A stretch of DNA of 18,859 nt, taken from an uncultured Bacteroidaceae bacterium. Its GTDB lineage: Bacteria; Bacteroidota; Bacteroidia; Bacteroidales; Bacteroidaceae. Below the pieces are notes generated by a model. The model was not told the DNA's origin. It worked only from the letters and a program-made list of their open reading frames with translations, and ran no database searches. Made by a program: the position numbers and the translations under genes. This document shows positions 1-7,900 of this stretch, piece after piece (positions within the stretch are counted from its first letter, which is position 1; the number at the start of each line of letters is the position of its first letter). The stretch lies in NCBI GenBank assembly GCA_904502235.1, contig CAJGDP010000028.1:1-18859 (forward strand). Direction: 5' to 3'.

Positions 1-930
1 GACGTACGCAATTTTGTCCATTCATGTTCGCGTGGCGACCGTACCCGTTATTTCTTGAAAGTACAGGATGGCTGTGACTATTTCTGTACCTATTGTACCA
101 TCCCTTTTGCGCGTGGACGAAGCCGTAATCCAAAGATCGAAGAACTTGTTGCTCAGGCGCAGATGGCGGCAACGGAAGGTGGCAAGGAGGTTGTCATTAC
201 AGGAGTGAATATCGGTGATTTCGGAAAGTCTACAGGCGAGAGTTTTGTATCGCTAGTAAAGGCACTGGATGGGGTAGAAGGCGTTTCGCGTTATCGCATA
301 TCGTCAATAGAACCCAATCTGCTTACCGATGAGATTATCGACTATGTTTCGCAGTCGCGTGCATTCATGCCACATTTCCATATTCCTTTGCAGGCAGGAA
401 ACGATGAGGTGCTTAAGCTGATGCACCGTCGTTACGATACAGCCTTGTTCGCGGCAAAGATTGCGAAGGTAAAGGAGGTTATGCCCGATGCCTTTATTGG
501 CGTGGATGTCATTGTGGGTACACGTGGCGAGAGTGAAGAGCTCTTTCAGCAGGCATACGATTTCATAAAGGGGCTCGACATTTCGCAACTTCATGTTTTC
601 AGTTACTCCGAACGTCCCGGTACTCGTGCATTGAATATAGATGGTGCAGTGTCGCCGGCAGAAAAGCATCGCCGCAGTCAGTTGCTCATAGCTTTGAGCG
701 AAGAGAAACGTCTTGCATTCTATGAACGCCATATTGGCAGAGAGGCTGTAGTGCTTTTTGAAAAACCTCGTCAGGGAATGCCTATGGGTGGATTCACCGA
801 CAATTATATAAGAGTGGAAACCGTTGCCGAAGCATCGTATGTCAATAGGCTTGTGCGTGTGAAATTGGGTGGTTTCAATGAGGATAAATCGGCTCTGTCG
901 GCTGATGAGATATTAGGCTTTGCAGACTGA
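1..930 (+). CDS. mtaB: tRNA (N6-threonylcarbamoyladenosine(37)-C2)-methylthiotransferase MtaB, 5' partial
   Basis: Radical-SAM enzyme that adds a methylthio group to t6A37 in tRNAs reading ANN codons, in the cytoplasm. The reading frame is open from the first base, so the N-terminal methylthiotransferase domain (about 130 residues of the usual ~430-440) lies outside the window; the ATG/TTG-like codons inside are not the true start. Visible parts are the radical-SAM cluster motif C-D-Y-F-C-T-Y-C (codons at 73-96), the following I-P-F-A-R-G-R segment, a long TIM-barrel-type core, and a C-terminal TRAM-like region (about 740-920). K-V-Q-D-G-C just before the cluster fits MtaB better than MiaB or RimO, which is recollection of the families rather than a search. 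The stop is one base before the next ATG, so it is the upstream member of a three-gene operon. Confidence 0.88.
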   Translation, partial: DVRNFVHSCSRGDRTRYFLKVQDGCDYFCTYCTIPFARGRSRNPKIEELVAQAQMAATEGGKEVVITGVNIGDFGKSTGESFVSLVKALDGVEGVSRYRISSIEPNLLTDEIIDYVSQSRAFMPHFHIPLQAGNDEVLKLMHRRYDTALFAAKIAKVKEVMPDAFIGVDVIVGTRGESEELFQQAYDFIKGLDISQLHVFSYSERPGTRALNIDGAVSPAEKHRRSQLLIALSEEKRLAFYERHIGREAVVLFEKPRQGMPMGGFTDNYIRVETVAEASYVNRLVRVKLGGFNEDKSALSADEILGFAD

Positions 931-931
931 T

Positions 932-1948
932 ATGAAAAGAGTTGCAGTTGTCATATTGAACTATAATGGTGCTTCCATGCTCCGGAAGTTCCTGCCGTCG
1001 GTGGTGGCATATTCGCCTGAAGCCGATGTAATAGTTGCCGACAATGCTTCTACCGATGCTTCTATAGATGTTCTCAAGACAGATTTTCCTTCGGTGCGTG
1101 TAATTCAGCTCGACCGCAATTATGGCTTTGCCGATGGTTACAACAAGGCTTTGGTACAGGTTGATGCCGAATACTATATATTGCTGAATTCCGATGTCGA
1201 GGTTACCGAAGGCTGGATTCCGCCATTGCTTTCGTGCATGGAGTCCAATCCCAAAGCGGTGGCTTGTCAGCCCAAACTGCTCTCCTACAACAATAAGGAA
1301 TATTTTGAATATTCCGGTGCTGCCGGTGGCTTTATCGACCGTTATGGATACCCTTACTGCCGTGGACGTGTTTTTGACACGATAGAGAGTGATAACGGAC
1401 AATATAACGGGCTGTGCCGTCTGTTCTGGGCTACAGGAGCTGCTATGATGATAAGCAGTAAGGCTTATTGGGAAGCCGGAGGCTTGGATGGGCAATTCTT
1501 TGCGCATATGGAGGAGATAGACCTATGCTGGCGCATCAATGCGCGTGGTGGCGAGATTTATTGTGTTCCAGAGAGCAAGGTATACCATGTGGGTGGAGCT
1601 ACTTTGGATAAAAGCAATCCGCGTAAGACCTTCCTGAACTTCCGTAACAATCTGTTGATGCTGTATAAGAATCTGCCTGAGCATGAATTGCGAAGCGTTA
1701 TGTTCGTGCGTCTGTTGTTGGATTATGTGGCTGCATTCAAATTTCTTCTGTCGGGAAATGCCGGTGATTTCAAGGCTGTTTTCAGGGCACGCAGAGAGTA
1801 CAGAAAAATGCGCAGGAGCTATGAAAATATACGCAAGGATAATATAGAAAAGACAATTGTTATGCGTCCCGTAGGCAGAATGCCGTTTATGCTGTTGTGG
1901 CAATACTATGCCCGTGGCAGGAAATTCTTTAATGTGTTGAAAAAATAG
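932..1948 (+). CDS. Family 2 glycosyltransferase
   Basis: Predicted cytoplasmic or membrane-associated GT-A glycosyltransferase of 338 residues, the rhamnosyltransferase/WcaE-like branch that transfers sugars from nucleotide donors to cell-surface glycans. The N-terminus V-V-I-L-N-Y-N-G (residues 6-13), D-N-A-S-T-D (37-42), the metal-binding N-S-D-V-E (86-90) and the acceptor-side E-E-I-D-L-C-W-R (194-201) are all in place and correctly spaced. A TTG start at 920 is possible, but it would overlap mtaB; ATG 932, one base after the mtaB stop, gives the classical N-terminus and is preferred. It is probably translationally coupled to mtaB and continues into the methyltransferase gene 4 bp on. The donor and acceptor cannot be told from sequence. 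No transmembrane segment is obvious. Confidence 0.88.
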   Translation: MKRVAVVILNYNGASMLRKFLPSVVAYSPEADVIVADNASTDASIDVLKTDFPSVRVIQLDRNYGFADGYNKALVQVDAEYYILLNSDVEVTEGWIPPLLSCMESNPKAVACQPKLLSYNNKEYFEYSGAAGGFIDRYGYPYCRGRVFDTIESDNGQYNGLCRLFWATGAAMMISSKAYWEAGGLDGQFFAHMEEIDLCWRINARGGEIYCVPESKVYHVGGATLDKSNPRKTFLNFRNNLLMLYKNLPEHELRSVMFVRLLLDYVAAFKFLLSGNAGDFKAVFRARREYRKMRRSYENIRKDNIEKTIVMRPVGRMPFMLLWQYYARGRKFFNVLKK

Positions 1949-1952
1949 TTTT

Positions 1953-2657
1953 ATGGAAACAGCATTATATCTTTTGCCCGTAACATTGGGCGATACCCCT
2001 TTGAACAATGTCTTGCCGCAACATAATAGCGAGATAATTGCCGGAATACGTCATTTTATCGTTGAGGATGTACGTTCGGCACGTCGTTTTTTGCGTAAGG
2101 TCGATCCGCAGTTCGATATTGATGGTTCTGTGTTCTATGAACTGAACAAACACACGTCGTCTGAGGCTGTTGCCGGTTACCTGAAACCATTGCAGGACGG
2201 TAAGCCTATGGGGGTTATATCGGAGGCGGGCTGTCCTGCTGTTGCCGACCCCGGGGCAGATGTTGTTGCAATGGCACAACGCAAAGGGTTGAAGGTCGTG
2301 CCTCTTGTTGGTCCTTCGAGTATAATACTTTCTGTTATGGCGTCGGGGTTCAACGGCCAGAGCTTTGCTTTCAACGGTTATCTGCCTGTAAAACCTGATG
2401 AACGAGTGAAGGCGTTGCGTAAACTCGAGCAACGCATATATAACGAGGACCAGACGCAGCTGTTCATTGAAACTCCATACCGCAACGGCAAGATGCTTGA
2501 GGATATTCTTGCCACATGCCGTCCGCAGACAAAATTGTGCATTGCCGCCAATCTCACCTGTGAGGATGAATATGTGCAGACACGCACCATAAAGGAATGG
2601 AAAGGTCGCGTTCCTGATTTAAGCAAGATTCCTTGTATATTTCTGTTGTTCAAATAA
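1953..2657 (+). CDS. SAM-dependent methyltransferase, tetrapyrrole-methylase/RsmI-like (short form)
   Basis: A 234-residue protein of the tetrapyrrole methylase fold. The glycine/proline loop S-E-A-G-C-P-A-V-A-D-P-G (90-101), the P-L-V-G-P-S-S-I segment (117-124) and F-I-E-T-P-Y-R-N (171-178) match the RsmI family, which 2'-O-methylates C1402 of 16S rRNA. It is shorter than true RsmI (about 285 residues) and has C-P-A where RsmI usually has T-P-L. Bacteroidota commonly carry such a short paralogue beside a genuine RsmI, so the target is uncertain and no symbol is given. The start follows the glycosyltransferase stop by 4 bp, and the gene ends just before a bidirectional terminator, making it the last gene of the mtaB operon. 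Confidence 0.85.
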   Translation: METALYLLPVTLGDTPLNNVLPQHNSEIIAGIRHFIVEDVRSARRFLRKVDPQFDIDGSVFYELNKHTSSEAVAGYLKPLQDGKPMGVISEAGCPAVADPGADVVAMAQRKGLKVVPLVGPSSIILSVMASGFNGQSFAFNGYLPVKPDERVKALRKLEQRIYNEDQTQLFIETPYRNGKMLEDILATCRPQTKLCIAANLTCEDEYVQTRTIKEWKGRVPDLSKIPCIFLLFK

Positions 2658-2662
2658 AAATC

Positions 2663-2698
2663 ATCAGCCTTGATTCTCCGCAGAGAGTCAAGGCTGAT
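2663..2698. terminator. Bidirectional terminator between the mtaB operon and uvrB
   Basis: Two 16-base arms (2663-2678 and 2683-2698) pair fully apart from one G-T wobble, with a CGCA loop. T-rich sequence follows on the plus side (CTTTATTATT). On the minus strand the hairpin is followed by GATTTTTATTTG. It lies between two convergent stop codons (2657 and 2706), so it can end both transcripts. Confidence 0.9.
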
Positions 2699-2705
2699 TG
2701 CTTTA

Positions 2706-4730
2706 TTATTCTTTGCTCTTCAGTATCTCCTGAAGCTTGAACATCTCGTCGCGGTATTGTGCCGCTTCTACGAATTCCATTTTCTCTGCAGCCTCCTGCA
2801 TCAGGCGACGTGTGCGCTCGATGCTCTTCTTTAGTTGTTCGGCATTCATGTATTCCACAATAGGGTCGCATGCAATAGCATTGCGTGCCTCCTCGTCGTA
2901 ATATCTTGAGTTCTTCTGCAAATCTTTCTCTTTTCTCTCCAGAGAAAGTGCATTGCTTATCTCCTTCTTGATTTGTGTAGGTGTTATGCCGTTCTCTTCG
3001 TTGTAGCGCATCTGTTTCTCTCTGCGGCGGTTGGTCTCGTCCATTGTGCGTTTCATGCTGGCAGTAATCTTGTCGGCATAGAATATCACAAGTCCGTTTA
3101 CGTTTCGTGCGGCACGTCCGGCAGTCTGTGTCAGTGAACGGTGGTCGCGCAGGAAACCCTCCTTGTCGGCATCCAATATAGCCACAAGTGAAACTTCGGG
3201 CAAGTCGAGACCTTCGCGCAGAAGGTTTACGCCTATCAGCACATCATATAGTCCTTCGCGCAGGTCGGTCATAATCTGAATGCGCTCCAGAGTATCCACA
3301 TCGCTGTGGATGTAGTTGCATCTGACACCATGTTTCAGAAGATGGTCGGTAAGTTCCTCGGCCATTCGCTTTGTGAGCGTTGTAACCAGAACGCGCTCCT
3401 CGCGTTCCACGCGCAACTGAATCTCTTCCATAAGGTCATCAACCTGGTTGGCAAGCGGACGTACCTCTATCACGGGGTCAAGTAGTCCAGTGGGGCGTAT
3501 CACCTGATCCACAATAACACCTTCGCTTTTTTGCAACTCGTAATCGGCAGGTGTCGCACTCACATATATGGTCTGCGGGGTGAGCGATTCGAACTCTTCG
3601 AATTTCAACGGACGGTTGTCGAATGCGGCCGGCAGGCGGAATCCGAATTCTACAAGATTCTTCTTGCGTGCGCGGTCGCCACCATACATGGCGTGTATCT
3701 GCGGAACGCTCACATGGCTCTCGTCGATGATGAGCAGGAAATCCTCTGGGAAGAAGTCGAGCAGACAATATGGGCGTGTGCCAGCCTCTCGTCCGTCGAA
3801 ATAGCGTGAATAGTTCTCGATTCCTGAACAATGTCCCAATTCGCGTATCATCTCAATATCATATGTAACGCGCTCCTGCAATCGTTTGGCTTCGAGCGGT
3901 TTGCCTATCTCGCGGAAATACTCTACGCGCTCGTCAAGGTCCTTCTCTATTTGGGAAATGGCACGTATGGTGCTCTCTTTGGTAGTCATGAAGAGGTTTG
4001 CAGGGTATATCTTGTAATCGTCGAACGATGTCAGTCGCACACCGGTAACGCTGTCAATCTCTTCGATGCTGTCTATGTCGTCGTCCCAGAATGTTATGCG
4101 CAGCACGTGGTCGCTGTAGGCAAGGCTCACCTCCACTGTGTCGCCCTTTACGCGGAAGTTGCCACGTTCAAGGTTAATGTCGTTACGGGTGTAGAGGCTT
4201 CCCACCAGCTTGCGCAGAAATACATTGCGGTCCAGCTTGTCGCCAACGCGTATTTCAATTACATTGTTGTAGAAATCGCTCGGATTACCCATGCCGTATA
4301 TGCAGGAAACCGACGAAATCACCACAACGTCCTTTCTGCCGGAAAGCAGGGCTGATGTTGCGGCAAGACGCAGTTTGTCAATCTCGTCGTTGATGGCAAG
4401 GTCCTTTTCGATATATGTGTCGCTCGAAGGGATGTATGCTTCGGGCTGATAATAGTCGTAGTACGATACGTAGTATTCTACGGCATTGTTCGGGAAGAAT
4501 CCCTTGAACTCGTTGTAGAGCTGTGCGGCAAGAGTCTTGTTGTGGCTTAGGATAAGAGTGGGGCGGTTGATTTCCTTTATCACATTTGCCATGGTAAAGG
4601 TTTTTCCCGAACCTGTTACACCAAGCAGGGTCTGAGCCGGTGTTCCTGCTTTAATTCCTTCTACAAGTTGTGCAATAGCCTCGGGCTGGTCGCCCATAGG
4701 TGCGTAATCCGATACAAGTTCAAAATTCAT
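2706..4730 (-). CDS. uvrB: Excinuclease ABC subunit UvrB
   Basis: Damage-verification helicase subunit of the UvrABC nucleotide excision repair complex, acting on DNA in the cytoplasm. The 674-residue length is normal for the family. Walker A G-V-T-G-S-G-K-T is at residues 37-44. The Tyr-rich beta-hairpin that inserts between DNA strands (Y-Y-V-S-Y-Y-D-Y-Y-Q-P-E) follows near residues 86-98. The DEAD-type box D-E-S-H is at 336-339, and helicase motifs V-S-A-T-P and Q-T-A-G-R-A-A-R follow. The C-terminal UVR coiled-coil that binds UvrC is at about 632-667. ATG 4728-4730 is the only sensible start, giving M-N-F-E-L. It is monocistronic on the minus strand, divergent from the glycosidase gene, with a -7 box 25 bp upstream. 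Nothing looks truncated. Confidence 0.98.
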   Translation of the reverse strand: MNFELVSDYAPMGDQPEAIAQLVEGIKAGTPAQTLLGVTGSGKTFTMANVIKEINRPTLILSHNKTLAAQLYNEFKGFFPNNAVEYYVSYYDYYQPEAYIPSSDTYIEKDLAINDEIDKLRLAATSALLSGRKDVVVISSVSCIYGMGNPSDFYNNVIEIRVGDKLDRNVFLRKLVGSLYTRNDINLERGNFRVKGDTVEVSLAYSDHVLRITFWDDDIDSIEEIDSVTGVRLTSFDDYKIYPANLFMTTKESTIRAISQIEKDLDERVEYFREIGKPLEAKRLQERVTYDIEMIRELGHCSGIENYSRYFDGREAGTRPYCLLDFFPEDFLLIIDESHVSVPQIHAMYGGDRARKKNLVEFGFRLPAAFDNRPLKFEEFESLTPQTIYVSATPADYELQKSEGVIVDQVIRPTGLLDPVIEVRPLANQVDDLMEEIQLRVEREERVLVTTLTKRMAEELTDHLLKHGVRCNYIHSDVDTLERIQIMTDLREGLYDVLIGVNLLREGLDLPEVSLVAILDADKEGFLRDHRSLTQTAGRAARNVNGLVIFYADKITASMKRTMDETNRRREKQMRYNEENGITPTQIKKEISNALSLERKEKDLQKNSRYYDEEARNAIACDPIVEYMNAEQLKKSIERTRRLMQEAAEKMEFVEAAQYRDEMFKLQEILKSKE

Positions 4731-4754
4731 AGCTATTCTTTAAAAAGTGAAACG

Positions 4755-4762
4755 CAAATATA
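4755..4762 (-). promoter_or_regulatory. -7 box of the uvrB promoter
   Basis: CAAATATA on the plus strand reads TATATTTG on the minus strand, a perfect match to the Bacteroidota -7 consensus TAnnTTTG. It is 25 bp upstream of the uvrB ATG, implying a very short leader. No clear -33 TTTG is present at the usual ~20 bp spacing; only TGG is found near there. Confidence 0.6.
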
Positions 4763-4788
4763 AGAAAAAAAATCGACATATGCCAGGA

Positions 4789-4804
4789 AACTGAATCTTC
4801 AGTT
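4789..4804. promoter_or_regulatory. 16-bp palindrome between divergent promoters (possible operator)
   Basis: AACTGAA-TC-TTCAGTT is a perfect inverted repeat with a 2-base centre. It sits between the uvrB promoter and the glycosidase-fusion promoter. The position suits a dimeric regulator binding site, but there is no direct support and chance is not excluded. Confidence 0.25.
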
Positions 4805-4844
4805 GGTGGATGGTTGGGGTGTCTTGTTGATTTTTTTGCACAGA

Positions 4845-4877
4845 TTGTCAAATATCGGAGCAAACTTTGTATATTTG
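4845..4877 (+). promoter_or_regulatory. Promoter of the GH27-GH16 fusion gene
   Basis: TATATTTG at 4870-4877 is a perfect TAnnTTTG -7 box. TTG at 4845-4847 stands 22 bp upstream as a partial -33 element. Transcription would start near 4884, leaving about 30 bases of leader before ATG 4915. The box rules out the longer TTG start at 4867, which lies inside the promoter. Confidence 0.65.
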
Positions 4878-4914
4878 TAAAATTAAGGAGTTGTTTGAAC
4901 TTAAAACCGATTAT

Positions 4915-7900
4915 ATGAGAAAGTTTTTATTTTCTGCGCTTGTCGCGCTTTCGGCATCGCTTGTTGTTGCCGAAAATCCACCATTGATGGGATGGAGCAG
5001 CTGGAATACCTATGGTTTCCAGATAAACGATTCTGTTATTCAGGCGCAGGCCGATGCTATGGTTGAACTTGGTTTCAAGGATTGCGGATATAACCATATC
5101 AACATCGATGACGGATTCTTTGGCGGTCGTGATGCCGAGGGTAATCTTTTGATACATCCCGAACGCTTCCCCAACGGCTTACGCGGTCTTGTGGATTATA
5201 TCCATGGAAAGGGCTTGAAAGCCGGTATATACAGTGATGCAGGACGCAATACCTGTGCTTCGTATTGGGGTAAACCAAAAGATTCAATAGGCATAGGTGT
5301 AGGTCTTTATGGTCATGATGCTGCCGATTTCAATCTCTTCTTCAATCCCGAAAAGTTGAATTTCGACTTTATAAAGATTGACTATTGCGGAGCTGATGCC
5401 AACAATAACGAAGAAAAACTCGACCTTGACGTAGAACAACGCTATAAAGAGATTGCCGCGGCTATTAAGGCTGTCGGTCGCGACGACATTACTTGGAATA
5501 TCTGCCGATGGGCTTTCCCCGGTACATGGGCTTGCGAAATAGCCGATTCATGGCGCACAACCGAGGATATCTATCTTGGCTGGGAGTCTGTGAAAAGTAT
5601 TATAAATCAGAGCCTCTATCTTTCGGCATATACAAGCTATGGTCGTTATAACGATATGGATATGCTTGAGGTAGGCCGCGGCTTGACCGATGAAGAGGAT
5701 AAGACCCACTTTGGAATGTGGTGTATAATGAGTTCTCCGTTGCTTATAGGTTGTGATATGAACGACATCAAGGGCAATGCGCTCGAGCTTATGCAGAACA
5801 AGGAACTTATTGCACTTAATCAAAACACTCTAGGTTTGCAGGCATATGTTGTAAAGCGCGAGAATGGCGGTTATGTCCTTGTTAAGGATGTTGAAGAAAA
5901 GTATGGAACAAAACGTGCCGTTGCTTTCTATAACCCCACAAATTCTGCTATTGACATGAGCATCGATTTCGCTCAGCTCGACCTCGCCGGTGAAGTGGTT
6001 GTACGCGACCTTTACGAAAAAAGAAATGTAGGTGTCTATGAAGGCACTTATGTGGTCACTGTTCCTGCACATGGTACACGTATATACAAACTCGAAGCTG
6101 AACGACGTCTTGAGCGCACTCTTTATGAGGCAGAGACAGCGTGGCTTACCGATTATCAGGAAATCAAGAATAATGAGGTTTATGGTACTGCAATATATGC
6201 CGAGAAGAGTAACTGCTCGGGCGGTGTTGCTGTAAGCTGGGTCGGTAACAGGGATAGCAACGACATTCAGTGGCGTAATGTATATAGCAAGAATGGCGGT
6301 GAATATACCTTGCGTGTATATTTCATCACAGGTGAGAACCGTGCAATGAAACTCAGCGTAAACGGTGGTGAACCAATTGTATTTACCGGCAATTCAGGTG
6401 GCTGGGGCACTGTAGGTGTTGCTGAATTTGATGTTGTTCTTAAGAAGGGTGAGAACGTGGTGCGTCTTTTCAACGAGAGCGGATATATGGGCGACATCGA
6501 TAAGATGGAACTTGTGAACAAGAGTGCTCCTGAGGTTGTGGACTATTATCCCATTGTCTTTGACAAGAATCAGGGCTATACTCATGGTAGCCGTCGCTTG
6601 AACAGCGTTGCGCTTGGTGAACAGAAGTTGCAGTTGCCTACACCATTGAAAGTGTATAGCAAGATAGAGGATGGCTGTTTCGCTGCAGTGCCGGGTGCAA
6701 CTCTTACCCCGACATTCGGTTTTACCGGTACATGGATGAACGGTTTCGTTTATATCGACCGTGGACAGGACGGTGCTTTTGCGGCGGAACTCAATGCCGA
6801 CGGTTCAATACCTGCAGGCAGCGATATAATGGCGTTCTCGTATGCCGAACCTACTTTGGGCTCGGGTACAGGTTATAACAGCAAGGGCGAGAGAGTTACA
6901 AACATCAATGTGCTTAATCCTCCGGCTTTCACTTTGCCTGCCGACCTTGCACCCGGTTTCTACCGCATGCGTTACAAGGTGGATTGGGCTTCGATAGACC
7001 CGGCCGGTCGTGCCGAGGATGGTAACGGTATCCTGCAGAACGGTGGTGCAATATGTGATGTCGTGTTGAATGTTCATAACGAGAACTCTGCTCTTGAAGT
7101 TATTGCCAATAACGGTTCGTTGCTTGCTGCCGACGGTTCCGCTTTGCCGGCTACAGTGCCTTTCGGCGAACCTCTTAAGGTGAAGATTGTCGCAAACGAC
7201 GGTTATACTCTCGATGCTATTACTGTTCTCCATGGTCATAACCTTGACGGCGTGGCTGAAAAATGCGGTGTGAAACAATACGAAGAACTGCTGTTCCCTG
7301 CTTATATGCTGGATGGTGATGTGGTTACTATCCCTGCTGAGTATGTCGACGGTGATTTAAGAATAACAGCGCAGTTTGTAACAAAAGAAGCTGAAACTGT
7401 TGGCGATGGCTATGCCTTGGCTTTTGATAAGGATGCGACTGTTGCAGGTAATCATGATATTGAAATCGCTATCAATAGCGATGTGTTCGGGATAAAAGGC
7501 AATGCTGCGTATTACGACTTCACAGCAAAACCGGTATTGCTTTCAGGAACAAGAAACATGTTGTTCGACGTTGCAGGAGCTGCCGGTAAGGATGCCTATT
7601 TATATATCGACTTCAACAACGACAGCCGCTTTGGTGTATCGTTGAATGCTGAAGGCTTGCCCGGAATCTCAAGCGAGCTTGTTGCATTCTCTTGTTATAA
7701 CGGCAAGAATAGCAATGGTGCTATAGCAGAGAATGGTGCTGGAACATTGCCTTTGTATAAACTCAGTGAGGTTCTTCCCGATGGTGTTTATCGTGCCCGT
7801 CTAAAATTGGATAACAACAATGTGAACCCTGCCGGTTGTGACAATTTTGTAGCGGAAAATGGAGTGATTGCCGATTTTCTGCTAAACCTTGCAAGTGGTG

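Noticed and set aside
304..732. 142-codon minus-strand frame opposite mtaB
   Set aside because: It overlaps the conserved radical-SAM core on the other strand and has no recognisable features.
2663..2698. Inverted repeat considered as an insertion-sequence end
   Set aside because: The short 4-base loop, T-rich flanks and position between convergent stops make it a terminator. No transposase or target duplication is nearby.
4867..4914. Longer TTG start of the glycosidase fusion
   Set aside because: It lies inside the -7 box TATATTTG and would bury the signal peptide behind 16 extra residues; ATG 4915 fits better.
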